From Pseudokordiimonas caeni (lineage in GTDB: Bacteria > Pseudomonadota > Alphaproteobacteria > Sphingomonadales > Kordiimonadaceae): a DNA stretch of 64,000 nt. The stretch is from contig NZ_JAPPRR010000002.1 of NCBI RefSeq assembly GCF_026719705.1, positions 869,091-933,090 on the forward strand, read 5' to 3'. The notes beneath the pieces are model-generated. The model saw nothing but the letters and a program-made list of their open reading frames with translations. It searched no databases and was not told the origin of the DNA. Every line of letters starts with the position of its first letter. Position 1 is the stretch's first letter. The translations under genes were made by a program, and so were the position numbers. Below are positions 45,629 through 54,632 of the stretch, piece after piece.

Positions 45629-46178
45629 TGCGCACCGCCACGGCCGCTTCCGCGGGGAGGGCCTTGGCGATCCAGGGCATCATCCCGGTCAGGCTCTCCA
45701 CGCTATATTCCACCCGGTAAAGCACGATGTCGCCAGCGTTGCCGAGGCCGACCGTGCCGACATCCTCGTCCCATTCGCCATTGCCATTGATATCGGTGAA
45801 GGGTTCACCTTCATCGTAAACCTCGTTGGCATTCTCGTCGAGATAGGGTTCGGGCTCGCCGATGTCCTCGAAATTTTCATAGACGAGGGTGCTGATTTCA
45901 ACCGCGTCCATATCCACCCGGCCGAAGGTCTGGGTGGCAATCATCTCGCGGACGACATCGTCGCGCGATACACCTTCGGTCTCGTTCCCGGTGATGCCGA
46001 AACGCGAGGCCTTGAGCACCGCATGCTCAAGTGCCGATGCGACAAAATAATAGTTGGCGATTTCGAGCGTGCCGACGATCAGCGACAGGACCACGGGCAG
46101 CGCCAGCGCCATCTCGATGGCGGCGACGCCGTCGTCCTGTCGCTTGAGGGTCGAAAGGGTGCGGCGAAGCCGGATCAT
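45615..46178 (-). CDS. TadE-like minor pilin protein with calcium-loop-like sequence (module 2, first)
   Basis: 187 aa. Prepilin-type N-terminus KRQDDGVAAIEMALALPVVLSL. Residues 114-139 contain two Asp/Asn-rich stretches (DENANEVYDEGE and DINGNGEWDED) that look like EF-hand or dockerin-type calcium loops. A calcium-dependent fold in a minor pilin would be consistent with adhesion roles but is inference. It overlaps its upstream and downstream neighbours by 4 and 14 bp. Confidence 0.82.
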   Translation of the reverse strand: MIRLRRTLSTLKRQDDGVAAIEMALALPVVLSLIVGTLEIANYYFVASALEHAVLKASRFGITGNETEGVSRDDVVREMIATQTFGRVDMDAVEISTLVYENFEDIGEPEPYLDENANEVYDEGEPFTDINGNGEWDEDVGTVGLGNAGDIVLYRVEYSVESLTGMMPWIAKALPAEAAVAVRNEPY

Positions 46179-47650
46179 TGCGAAAGCCTCAGGTTAGAAA
46201 GCTGCTTGCCGATGGTGTCAAACACTTCGGCCAGTTCTGCATCATCCGGCGCATGATAGTAGAAACTCGTGTTCGATGCACAGTTCCGGTACAGCGATTT
46301 GGTCTGGCTGTTCGGCGACGAGCCAAAGGTGATCGTATAGATGATGATGCCTTCGGTTTTCATGTCTGCACATGTGTTGGCCAGTTTGGCGTCCAGAATG
46401 TTCTGGCCGTCCTGCAGGCTGTACACGCCCATGTCGTTGAGGCGGCCGTAGGCAGTGAAGTCCGATCCGCTAGGGCCAGCCGTGCTGTTCGACGTGGTCC
46501 TCAGCTTACTGCCATCCATATAATAGCGGACGTTCCAGTCATAAAACTGGTTGGCGCCGTCCGTCAGCAGCACCACAACCTTGTTCATGAAGGGCGTGTT
46601 GTAGGCAAGCGGCAGGTTCGCGGGGGAATCCCCACCCCAGAGGCCGCGCCAGGCGGGGCTGATCACACGCCATCCCCATACGAGGCCAAGGTTGCTGGTC
46701 GTGCCGCCCCGGTGCCAGGGCAGCATCTCGTCAATCGCCGCAAGGACGGTTGCCTTCGAGGCAACAAGGGGCGTGATCGCCGGGCCGCAGCCGAGATTCG
46801 GACCGCGCCCGTTGTTTTGCGCATCATTCCCTTCATTGAGGAAATATTTGCCCGACCAGGGGTTCCACATATTGTCCGAGCTGTTGGCCCAGAAGAAAGC
46901 GGTGAACGGCGCGTCGGTCGGCGTCTCGTCGGTTTCGTCGCCGTCGTCCTCGCGGGCCATCACGCAGCCCTTCCATGATGACGGGGAGAACTGCCCGTTT
47001 GCAATATCGTTCCGGCTTTGCCATGTCAGCCAGTCGTCATGCTCGGAACCGATATTGACCATCGCCGAATAGGGCACAAGGCCGACCCACAGGTTGGGGT
47101 TGGTGTCGTTATCGCCGTAAACGGTTTCCACGAGGTCGGCGGCGGCATTTTTCATTGCCGTGATGGCGGTGCCGCGCATCGAGCCCGTGTTGTCCATCAC
47201 AAGCACCAGTTCCATCCCGCGGGTTTCACGGGTGATCTCGGTGCTCGCATTGACGTTGATCTTGTCGTAACCGAACAGCCGCATGAAGGTGGTGGCGACC
47301 TTCGCCGAACCGGTCACCGAGATGACCTTGTTGTTCTCGGAAATATTGATATCGAAATCGGGATCGATCGCCACGCTGCCGGCGGCGGCCATGTTGGCAT
47401 AGAAGAAATCGTTGGCGTCCGATTCCATCTGATCTTCATACATGGCGTGACCGGCAGCAAGGCCGGCGGAATCGAGTGACTTCTGCAATATGTCGTGCAC
47501 ATAGAACATGCGGGTAGCGTCGATCGCGAGCCCGGCGGCGCCGATACAGGTGATGATCCCGCTTGCGATGATCGGCATCATACTGCCGCGTTCGTCCCGC
47601 CTGAGCGACTTGAGCTGCCTGCGAAACGAATACCGTTTCAACTCTGCCAT
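46175..47650 (-). CDS. TadG-like protein with a von Willebrand A domain (module 2)
   Basis: 491 aa from ATG 47650; the frame upstream is rejected. The N-terminus has a TadE/G-type helix (DERGSMMPIIASGIITCIGAAGLAIDATRM). A von Willebrand factor A domain follows: the metal site D-x-T-G-S is present as VLVMDNTGSM, and VVLLTDGANQFYDW supplies a later Asp. The chain ends in a DTIGKQLSNLRLSQ helix. TadG/vWA proteins are thought to be part of the pilus tip or of its assembly. Four bases overlap the next tadE gene. Confidence 0.88.
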   Translation of the reverse strand: MAELKRYSFRRQLKSLRRDERGSMMPIIASGIITCIGAAGLAIDATRMFYVHDILQKSLDSAGLAAGHAMYEDQMESDANDFFYANMAAAGSVAIDPDFDINISENNKVISVTGSAKVATTFMRLFGYDKINVNASTEITRETRGMELVLVMDNTGSMRGTAITAMKNAAADLVETVYGDNDTNPNLWVGLVPYSAMVNIGSEHDDWLTWQSRNDIANGQFSPSSWKGCVMAREDDGDETDETPTDAPFTAFFWANSSDNMWNPWSGKYFLNEGNDAQNNGRGPNLGCGPAITPLVASKATVLAAIDEMLPWHRGGTTSNLGLVWGWRVISPAWRGLWGGDSPANLPLAYNTPFMNKVVVLLTDGANQFYDWNVRYYMDGSKLRTTSNSTAGPSGSDFTAYGRLNDMGVYSLQDGQNILDAKLANTCADMKTEGIIIYTITFGSSPNSQTKSLYRNCASNTSFYYHAPDDAELAEVFDTIGKQLSNLRLSQ

Positions 47651-47790
47651 GGTTTGTCCTGCCTTTTCGGGCCTCCTGCCAGAGAATCCCGTTCCGTCAG
47701 TCTGGTGCAGCAACCGGAGGACGTAAAGGAACGAATATAATTGTAATCAAATACGATTGGTTGGGAAGGATTCGATGAGGTAATCGACTG

Positions 47791-48243
47791 TCATGTCTCA
47801 GGAATTTCTTCGGTGATGAAGCCCTGGGACTGTCCTGTCAGTTGAAAGCCGCCCTGGTCGCCAGCAAGGAAAGCGTCGACGGGCAGAATCGGCTTGTACT
47901 GATACTGGATTTCGACCGAGACAAGGCGGGTGTTGTCGGCCGGATCAACAGGGGCGGTCACGATGATCGCATTCAGGTTTTCCGGTGAAAGGCCGATGAG
48001 CGCGTCTGCCGCTGTTGCAGAGACGTCCTCGGTTGTCGCATCGTAATTGACGAGCGCGTAGCGGGTGGCTTCCTGTGCGGCGAAGGAGATGATGCTTTGT
48101 GTCATCGCCATGCGGGCCACTTCCACCATGAAAATGATCATGGCGAGATAAATCGGTAAGGTCAGCGCGAATTCGATTGCCGCGACCCCGCGCTCATCAT
48201 GCAGGAACGCGGACGGTAATTTTTTTTCGGCCTGCTTGGTCAA
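47791..48243 (-). CDS. TadE-like minor pilin protein (module 1, second)
   Basis: 150 aa. N-terminus HDERGVAAIEFALTLPIYLAMIIFMVEVARM with Gly-Val-Ala-Ala-Ile-Glu, a textbook TadE-type prepilin cleavage region. The periplasmic domain has no recognised motif. It overlaps the upstream tadE by 4 bp. A gap of 140 bp without genes separates it from the vWA gene downstream. Confidence 0.87.
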   Translation of the reverse strand: MTKQAEKKLPSAFLHDERGVAAIEFALTLPIYLAMIIFMVEVARMAMTQSIISFAAQEATRYALVNYDATTEDVSATAADALIGLSPENLNAIIVTAPVDPADNTRLVSVEIQYQYKPILPVDAFLAGDQGGFQLTGQSQGFITEEIPET

Positions 48244-48743
48244 TTCAGCCTCGCTACAACGTCTTCCTTGAGGTGGATGTCATCGGCGATGCCCATGATG
48301 TTGAACATCATCGGGTATGTTTCACTGATGGCAACCTTGATATAGGCGGCGCGGAGCGTTGCGTCGGGGCAGCTCAGGTCTTCGCCTTCCTCGCTGGTGC
48401 ATTCCACGTCCGTGTCGTCATCGGGGCACCGGCAATACATGGAGACATCAATCTGCCTGTCACCGGCGGCAGTTTGGGCTGGAGCCGCCTTTTCCACGGC
48501 ATTGATGATGGCGGTAAAGTCGCCGCTTTGCGGCTTGCGAACGAGGGCATATTGCATGCCGGAGCGCGCTGCGTTCGCCAATCCCATATTGTGGGCGGCA
48601 AGGAGGCCATAGTCGAACACGCCGAGACCTACGATCAGCAGGATCGAAAGGATCATGCCGGTTTCAACTGCGATGGCGCCTTTCTCGTCGCGCCGTAGCC
48701 TGCGGATCATGGCCTTCATCAGTCGGGAGCTTTCCTTTTGCAT
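48240..48743 (-). CDS. TadE-like minor pilin protein (module 1, first)
   Basis: 167 aa from ATG 48743; an extension upstream lies inside the preceding gene. Prepilin-like DEKGAIAVETGMILSILLIVGLGVFDYG, with Glu at position 5 after the Gly. The mature domain contains four cysteines (CRCP, EC, SC), suggesting disulfides, unusual among the five other TadE/G proteins here. Five bases after the TadG-like gene. Confidence 0.84.
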   Translation of the reverse strand: MQKESSRLMKAMIRRLRRDEKGAIAVETGMILSILLIVGLGVFDYGLLAAHNMGLANAARSGMQYALVRKPQSGDFTAIINAVEKAAPAQTAAGDRQIDVSMYCRCPDDDTDVECTSEEGEDLSCPDATLRAAYIKVAISETYPMMFNIMGIADDIHLKEDVVARLN

Positions 48744-48748
48744 GTCGA

Positions 48749-50062
48749 TCACTCCACCAGTTGGACCCGTTCCTGCCGCTGCAGGGCACCCAGGCCGAGA
48801 GCAGCACAGGCTTCCTCGCTGTTTCCGAGGTTCGATACTCCGGCAAATTCGATCTTCTGCGACACGACCAGAAGACATGCGTCTTCTGTGGATGCACCGC
48901 CCGTGAAGCTGACCTTCGCGCTTGGCGCATAGATGGCACCGTTCAGGTTCATCGTTGCCCCGCCGTTGAATTTCAGAAGCGAGTTGGGGTCGTTATTATA
49001 CCTGTCCTGGAAGAAAAGAATGCTGTTCCAGTCGCCGGATGTCGGGGCGGTCAGGTCGATGGTCGCGCCACCATTGATGGTCACAGCACCTGTCTTGTAG
49101 CTGCCCTGCGAACTAAGGATGATCGTGACACCTTCACCGAACATCTCGGCCCCTGCGTTAGCGATGAAGTCCGCCGCCTGATTGCCGGTCGTATACAGGT
49201 GATACACACCGGGCTCGAAAGTCACATCCGTGCCTTGCACAACGATATCACCGCAGTAAACGCCGGGCGACAGGGTGTCAAAGTCGTTTGCCGTAACCTT
49301 GTCGGTATAGTCGCAACCCGACACGTCAGGCGCCACGAGGTCCTCGTAGGGGTCCTTGGAGGCCGCGGCATAGGGCTCGATCACCGGAATGGTGACATTT
49401 TCCTCATGCTGGATATTGATCTCGCCCACCGCCTGCAGCGAGTTCGAGATCAGCTCGGCGTTGCCTGTCACCCGCACGGCGGGGTTGGCGGTGCTGTTGG
49501 CGATGGCACCGCAGTCGGCGGTCACGTCTGAGGTGCCGACAAAATCAAGCGCATATTTGGCGCTCGGGTCCAGTGCGATGATGCAGTTCTGGCCAATCTT
49601 CAAGGCCGCCGCGACCGCGCGACCGCGCACTGTCAGCGTGAATTCACCACCAATGAAGGAATAAAGCGCTGACACGAAATGGAGCGGGGCTTCGCGTGCC
49701 ATGACAGCTTCAACATAGCCGTTACTGCCTTCAAATTCGCCGTTCAAGGGCGGCATGCTGAGCGTCAGGGTGTCGCGGGCGGGGTCGAGGCCGTTCTGGT
49801 TCAGGAAGTGTTCGACCTGATCATCAAGATCGGCGTCCTCGAAATAGGTTTGAGAATGGGCGCCATCGATGGCGGCCATGTCGGCAAGGTTCTGGACTTG
49901 CCGCCGTTCCATATACCAGTAGGACAAATCAAGCCCGAGGCCGGCAAATCCCAAGATGAGCGGCATCATGATCGCCGTCATCGTGAGGGTGCCGCCTGAA
50001 TCAGCCTGAAGAAATTTATGAAGCCATACCGAACTGGATGGTCTATTTAATACTTGATACAT
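48749..50062 (-). CDS. TadG-like protein with a Gly/Asn/Thr-rich repeat domain (module 1)
   Basis: 437 aa from ATG 50062 (GAGG upstream; an in-frame TTG 12 bp earlier is rejected). The first 75 residues match the Tad helicase-like/TadG N-terminal helix (GGTLTMTAIMMPLILGFAGLGLDLSYWYMERRQVQNLAD). Later residues (about 190-420) have short repeated patterns, such as INGGATIDLTAP and FNGGATMNLNGAIYAP, that suggest a beta-helix or similar repeated-strand fold, and a FEPGVYHLY segment. First gene of the tad cluster, divergent from the lysophospholipase-like gene with 117 bp between. Confidence 0.8.
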   Translation of the reverse strand: MYQVLNRPSSSVWLHKFLQADSGGTLTMTAIMMPLILGFAGLGLDLSYWYMERRQVQNLADMAAIDGAHSQTYFEDADLDDQVEHFLNQNGLDPARDTLTLSMPPLNGEFEGSNGYVEAVMAREAPLHFVSALYSFIGGEFTLTVRGRAVAAALKIGQNCIIALDPSAKYALDFVGTSDVTADCGAIANSTANPAVRVTGNAELISNSLQAVGEINIQHEENVTIPVIEPYAAASKDPYEDLVAPDVSGCDYTDKVTANDFDTLSPGVYCGDIVVQGTDVTFEPGVYHLYTTGNQAADFIANAGAEMFGEGVTIILSSQGSYKTGAVTINGGATIDLTAPTSGDWNSILFFQDRYNNDPNSLLKFNGGATMNLNGAIYAPSAKVSFTGGASTEDACLLVVSQKIEFAGVSNLGNSEEACAALGLGALQRQERVQLVE

Positions 50063-50179
50063 TGCCTGCCTCAAAGCTCAACTGCCATTGCGCTTGATCG
50101 GCCGATATTAGGTTCATCATCTTGCAATGAAGTAAACAGATCGTAGCAATTTTTTCCAAAATTGGGGAATCCGCTAAAA

Positions 50180-51196
50180 ATGAATACTTGCCATATACAT
50201 TCGGGTGACCTTGGGTTGAGTGGCTCGCTTTCGGAGCGTCTGGCCGCTGCCCGCCCCCTGCGCCGCACGGCACCGCAGGGCTTTGCGCTGGCGTTCGCGA
50301 CAGCGGCGGACGGCGCGCAGATTCGTTATGGCCTTGCGCCGGCGCTGCGGCCGGAGGCGCGCGGCACCGTGCTTTTCGTGCCCGGCCGCACCGAATTCAT
50401 CGAAAAGGCGTTCGAGGACATGCATCTGTTCCATAGCCTTGGTTATGCCGTGGCCGGGATGGACCTGCGTGGGCAAGGCTTGTCGCATCGTGAATGCACC
50501 GACCGTGAGAAACATTATGTCACGAGCTTCGACAAGCATATCGGCGACATGGACGTGGTGATTGATGCGCTGGTTGCCGCCGGGGCGCCGGGGCCGTTTC
50601 TTCTGGCGGCACATTCGGCGGGCAGCCATGCCTCGCTGCGTTATATGCATGATCACGGGACCCGGATCGACCGGGCCATCACGGTTTCGCCCATGGTACG
50701 GATTTTCTCTGGCGGCCTGCCGGTTTTCATGATGCGGGGCCTGGCCGGCCTGATGTGCCGGATGGGCAATGAAAACGGCTATGTGCCGGGCCATGAGGCG
50801 TTCAAGGAAGGGCGCTGGGGCTGGCGCGCGAAGCTCACCCACGATGACGAACGTTTCTTGGACGAAGACCATTTCATCCAGACGGTGGACCGCGACCTTG
50901 CTGTTGGGGGTGCCACGTGGCGGTGGCTCCTTGAGGCCGTGAAGTCAACCGATGTCCTGAACAGCCCCGGTTACCCCGAAGCGATCATGAACCCGGTGCT
51001 GATGCTGCAGGCGGGCGAGGACCAGATCGTTGATAACAAGGCAATGAGCGCGTTTGCGGCGCGGATGCCCAACTGCCGACTGGTGCGCATCGAGGGCGCG
51101 ATGCATGAGATGTACAAGGAAACCGACCGGGTACGGGCCGAGCTCTGGGCCGCCATCGTCGATTTCCTTGATCTTGGCGGCGAGTTTCCCTCATAG
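50180..51196 (+). CDS. alpha/beta hydrolase, lysophospholipase-like
   Basis: 338 aa from ATG 50180. The chain matches monoacylglycerol lipase/lysophospholipase L2-type hydrolases: LFVPGRTEFIEKAFED, DLRGQGLS, the nucleophile elbow AAHSAGSHAS, an acid in AGEDQIVDN and the late His in GAMHEMY. It is probably cytoplasmic or peripheral to the membrane, acting on lysophospholipids or acylglycerols. Divergent from the tad cluster. Confidence 0.88.
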   Translation: MNTCHIHSGDLGLSGSLSERLAAARPLRRTAPQGFALAFATAADGAQIRYGLAPALRPEARGTVLFVPGRTEFIEKAFEDMHLFHSLGYAVAGMDLRGQGLSHRECTDREKHYVTSFDKHIGDMDVVIDALVAAGAPGPFLLAAHSAGSHASLRYMHDHGTRIDRAITVSPMVRIFSGGLPVFMMRGLAGLMCRMGNENGYVPGHEAFKEGRWGWRAKLTHDDERFLDEDHFIQTVDRDLAVGGATWRWLLEAVKSTDVLNSPGYPEAIMNPVLMLQAGEDQIVDNKAMSAFAARMPNCRLVRIEGAMHEMYKETDRVRAELWAAIVDFLDLGGEFPS

Positions 51197-51354
51197 GTCC
51201 TGTTGACAAAGCTCGGCAAAAACGGTCCAAAGCAGGTCAGCTTGCCGATGCGAACCCATGTTCCCGCAAACAGACCTTCCGTGCGGGGACGTCGGCTACC
51301 CCAGATTGGGGACCACCTGCCGGACCATCACGGCGAAATATTACGAGACGTGAC

Positions 51355-51903
51355 ATGAAGGCACAGAAACTCTGGCGACAGGTGCATCATTGGGGCTCGC
51401 TCCTCATCATGTTGCCATTCGGGGTGGTGGTGATCAGCGGCCTTTTCCTCATGCTGAAAAAAGACATTATCTGGATTCAGCCACCGACCCAGGCAGGTGT
51501 CGCCGCCAGCGCTGTTCCAGCCTTGAGCTTCGAGGAACTTTTCGCTGCCGCACAAAAGGTCGAGGAACTCGACCTCGAAAACTGGCGCAGTCTGCAGCGG
51601 GTGGACGTCAAGCCGGGGGACGGGATCGTCAAATTCGTCGCTGCCAACAATTGGGAAGCACAGATAGATACCGAAACCGGTGAAGTCCTGCAGGTTGCCT
51701 ACCGGCGCTCGGACATTATCGAATCGCTCCACGACGGCTCTTTCTTCGGAGACGGCGCCAAGCGCTTCATCTTCCTGCCGGGCGGGATTGTCATGCTCGT
51801 CCTCTGGGGTACCGGGATTTATCTCTTCGTCCTGCCCTACATCGTGCGCGCGCAGAAACGGCGGCGACAGGCCGCTGTCGGGCATAACAAAGCGCAGTCA
51901 TAG
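51355..51903 (+). CDS. PepSY-associated transmembrane protein
   Basis: 182 aa. Two membrane helices frame a periplasmic PepSY-like domain: VHHWGSLLIMLPFGVVVISGLFL at the N-terminus and FIFLPGGIVMLVLWGTGIYLFVLPY at the C-terminus. In between, WEAQIDTETGEVLQVAYR is the PepSY-type strand pair. The VHHW start is typical of the small PepSY proteins near iron-uptake genes, but no such gene adjoins it here. Function unknown. Confidence 0.8.
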   Translation: MKAQKLWRQVHHWGSLLIMLPFGVVVISGLFLMLKKDIIWIQPPTQAGVAASAVPALSFEELFAAAQKVEELDLENWRSLQRVDVKPGDGIVKFVAANNWEAQIDTETGEVLQVAYRRSDIIESLHDGSFFGDGAKRFIFLPGGIVMLVLWGTGIYLFVLPYIVRAQKRRRQAAVGHNKAQS

Positions 51904-51977
51904 CCGGATTAGCGGTGACCATAAGGGCTAGCTCTGGATCGAGGGCCCGACCGCGCAGGACCTTTGGCAAACAAGGC

Positions 51978-52769
51978 CTAGCGGGCGAGAAGGCCACTGA
52001 CCGGGGCGAGAAGCGCCGGGTCGCCCAACGCCAGAAGACGGCCACCGGCCCAGTCGTTGCCGCCTTGCCAGTCGCTTGCGTGGCCGCCGGCTCCCCGGAT
52101 GACAGGGATGAGGGCCGCCATGTCATAAATCTTCAGGCCCGCTTCAGCGACGATATCCATATATCCAAGTGACAAGATGGCATAGGCATAGCAATCGAGG
52201 CCGTAGCGCACGAGGCGGCATTCGGCTAGAAGCCGGTCATAGGCTTCGCGGTCCGTGCCCCTGAACAGGGCTGCGTCGGTCGTCGAAAGGGTGGCTTCCC
52301 TCACATCTGCGCAGGGGCGGGTGCGGATTTGCTGGCCGTTGAGGAACGAGGCGCCCGGTGTGCCGAGATAGCGCTCCTTGAGGTAAGGCTGGTCGATCAC
52401 GCCGATGAGCGGTTCGCCCTCGTAGAGAAGGCCGATCAGTGTGCCCCATGTAGGCAGGCCGGAGATGAAGGCACGGGTGCCATCGACGGGGTCAAGCACC
52501 CAGGTGAAGGGGGACCGGGCTTCCTTCACACCGTGCTCTTCGCCGATGATGCCATGATCGGGGTAGCGCGCTTCGATGAGGGCGCGGATGGCTTCCTCGG
52601 CGCCCCGATCGGCAATCGTGACGGGATCGAAACGATTGCCGTCTTCCTTGTTGACGATATCGAGCGGGCGGCGGAACCAGTCCATCGTCACTTTCGCGGC
52701 GGCGTCGGCCGTCTCCCCGGCGAAGGAGGCAAGCTCCTGAATGAGTTGGGCGGGCGGGGATGCGGTCAT
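51978..52769 (-). CDS. hisN: histidinol-phosphatase, inositol monophosphatase family
   Basis: 263 aa from ATG 52769. Metal-binding motifs of the IMPase fold: FDPVTIADRGAEEA, GIIGEEHG and VLDPVDGTRAFISGLPTWGT, with a last Asp in YDMAALIPVIRGAGG. GLDCYAYAILSLGYMDIV and SDWQGG are typical of the HisN subgroup, which dephosphorylates histidinol phosphate in actinobacteria and alphaproteobacteria. Another sugar-phosphate substrate is possible. Divergent from the FAD oxidoreductase. Confidence 0.85.
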   Translation of the reverse strand: MTASPPAQLIQELASFAGETADAAAKVTMDWFRRPLDIVNKEDGNRFDPVTIADRGAEEAIRALIEARYPDHGIIGEEHGVKEARSPFTWVLDPVDGTRAFISGLPTWGTLIGLLYEGEPLIGVIDQPYLKERYLGTPGASFLNGQQIRTRPCADVREATLSTTDAALFRGTDREAYDRLLAECRLVRYGLDCYAYAILSLGYMDIVAEAGLKIYDMAALIPVIRGAGGHASDWQGGNDWAGGRLLALGDPALLAPVSGLLAR

Positions 52770-52852
52770 GGGGCGGCTCCGGGCTTGGGGCGTCACAGGG
52801 CGGTGACTTGATTTCGCCTTCTCTATAGATCACAAGGGTGGCCACGGGAACA

Positions 52853-53995
52853 ATGAGTTACAAAATGCGTGAAACGGACATCCTGATCATTGGCGGCGGT
52901 ATCGCAGGGACGGGCGCCGCCTATTTCCTGTCGCGGCATGCACGGGTGACGCTTGTGGAGGCCGAGGCGCAGGCAGGATATCACACGACCGGCCGGTCGG
53001 CGGCTTTCTATGCGGAATCATACGGCGGGCCGAAACTGCAGCCGTTGACGACCGCATCGAAGCCCTTTTTCGTGGCGCCGCCCGAAGGCTTCACCGATGT
53101 GCCGTTGGTGACCCCGCGCGGCGAGATCCATCTGTTTCGCGAAGACGAGCGGCCAGCCGCCTTGAAAGCATTTGCCGACATGCAGGTGGCCTTGCCTGCT
53201 GTGCGCATGATCGGCCATGAAGACACGCTAGCCCTTGCCCCCTTTCTGGATGGCAGCCGGTTTGCGGGCGCGATCCATGATCCGGAATGCCGCGACCTTG
53301 ATGTGGCAGCGCTGCATCAGGCCTATCTGCGCAGCATGCGGAAGGCGGGCGGGGATATCCTTCTGGACGCGAGCGTTGAAAGCCTGCGCTATGAGGGTGG
53401 ACGCTGGATTGCCGCGACGCGGATAGGTGAGGTTGCGGCACCTGTTGTCGTGAATGCGGCGGGTGCGTGGGCCGACAAGGTGGCGGGAATGGCGGGGCTT
53501 GCCCCTCTCGGCATCATGCCGCTCCGGCGCACCATCGTGACCATCGAAAATCCGGGGCTTGCCGGATTCAGGCGCGAGGCCCCGGTGATCATGGACTTGC
53601 AGGAAAGCTGGTATTTCAAGCCGGAGGGCGAAGGCTTCCTCCTGTCGCCCGCTGATGAAACACCGAGCGAGCCGTGCGATGCCCAGCCGGAGATGGAGGA
53701 TATCGCGCTTGCCATCGATCATTTCGAAAAGGCGGTCGGCGCGAATGTTGCGAGGTTGCGGTCTAAGTGGGCGGGGCTCAGGAGCTTTGCGCCTGACCGT
53801 GCGCCGGTGATCGGCTTCGACCCGCGCGCTGAGGGCTTTTTCTGGTCGGCAGGCCAGGGCGGCTTCGGCATCCAGACATCGCCGGCATGGTCGGAAACCG
53901 CCGCCTGCCTTGTGCGCGGTGCGGCGCTGCCTGATGATTTTGTGGCGGCGGGGGTGGACCCCGAGGTCTATGCCCCCGCGCGGCTCATATCATAG
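52853..53995 (+). CDS. FAD-dependent oxidoreductase (DAO family, D-arginine dehydrogenase-like)
   Basis: 380 aa from ATG 52853. FAD-binding ILIIGGGIAGTGAAYFLS at the start, TLVEAEAQAGYHTTGRSAAFYAESYG (the Glu of the ADP-ribose site and the AGYHTTGRSAA loop), ECRDLDVAALHQAYL, VVNAAGAWA and C-terminal WSAGQGGFGIQTSPAWSE. This layout is closest to D-amino-acid dehydrogenases such as DauA. Substrate is inferred from family only. Confidence 0.85.
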   Translation: MSYKMRETDILIIGGGIAGTGAAYFLSRHARVTLVEAEAQAGYHTTGRSAAFYAESYGGPKLQPLTTASKPFFVAPPEGFTDVPLVTPRGEIHLFREDERPAALKAFADMQVALPAVRMIGHEDTLALAPFLDGSRFAGAIHDPECRDLDVAALHQAYLRSMRKAGGDILLDASVESLRYEGGRWIAATRIGEVAAPVVVNAAGAWADKVAGMAGLAPLGIMPLRRTIVTIENPGLAGFRREAPVIMDLQESWYFKPEGEGFLLSPADETPSEPCDAQPEMEDIALAIDHFEKAVGANVARLRSKWAGLRSFAPDRAPVIGFDPRAEGFFWSAGQGGFGIQTSPAWSETAACLVRGAALPDDFVAAGVDPEVYAPARLIS

Positions 53996-54013
53996 TGAAG
54001 GCGCGGAAGGGCG

Positions 54014-54253
54014 TCAGCCCTTCGCCTTGATCTTGCCGGATACCCAGATCAGCACAACGGCACCGACGGTGGCGGTGATCAGTTCACCGATGAAGCCGCT
54101 GGCCCCAAGGCCGATCAGGCTGAACAGGAAACGGCCGACAAGGCCGCCCAGAAGCCCGAGGATGATATTGACGATGATGCCGTAGCCGGCACCCTTCATG
54201 AACTGCCCGGCCAGAAAGCCGGCAAGCCCGCCGATAAGAAGTGCATAGATCAC
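54014..54253 (-). CDS. GlsB/YeaQ/YmgE family small membrane protein
   Basis: 79 aa with glycine-rich helices (ALLIGGLAGFLAGQFMKG, GIIVNIILGLLGGLVGRFLFSLIG, ITATVGAVVLIWVSGKIK). Matches the transglycosylase-associated/GlsB family of stress-response inner-membrane proteins. Function not established. Confidence 0.9.
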   Translation of the reverse strand: MIYALLIGGLAGFLAGQFMKGAGYGIIVNIILGLLGGLVGRFLFSLIGLGASGFIGELITATVGAVVLIWVSGKIKAKG

Positions 54254-54294
54254 TGGATATCCTCCCCCTGGTTAAAATCCGTGATGGATTGCGA

Positions 54295-54486
54295 TCAGTG
54301 ACGACCGCCGAGTTCGCGGTGCATTTCCTCGTTCCGGTACTGGCTGAGGCTATAGACCGCCCAGATTGCCGCCACCGGCCAGCCGATCAGCGTGAGCCAC
54401 AGGATCAGGCAGAAGATGCCCTGAAACGGACGGCCGATTGTGAAAAAGACCAGCGGTGGAATGAGGATAGCGAGCAGAAGCCGCAT
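54295..54486 (-). CDS. YqaE/Pmp3 family small membrane protein
   Basis: 63 aa from ATG 54486. Two helices (LLLAILIPPLVFFTIGRPFQ and ILWLTLIGWPVAAIWAVYSL) and an acidic-basic tail. The AILIPPLVFF start and GWPVAAIWAVY are the Pmp3/YqaE (UPF0057) signature; homologues modulate membrane potential and salt stress. It is in tandem with the GlsB-type gene, 41 bp apart, fitting a shared stress transcript. Confidence 0.88.
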   Translation of the reverse strand: MRLLLAILIPPLVFFTIGRPFQGIFCLILWLTLIGWPVAAIWAVYSLSQYRNEEMHRELGGRH

Positions 54487-54632
54487 GGATTGTCTCCTGA
54501 CTATGATGTTGCTGTCGTGTGATAACAGGATGCCCTCAAGTGCTTGAGGGCGCAAGAGGCTTGCCTTTCGGCGCGGAGCCAATAAGATTCATAAGAATGT
54601 CATAAAAAAGCACTGAGTTGATCGGGGGGAAA

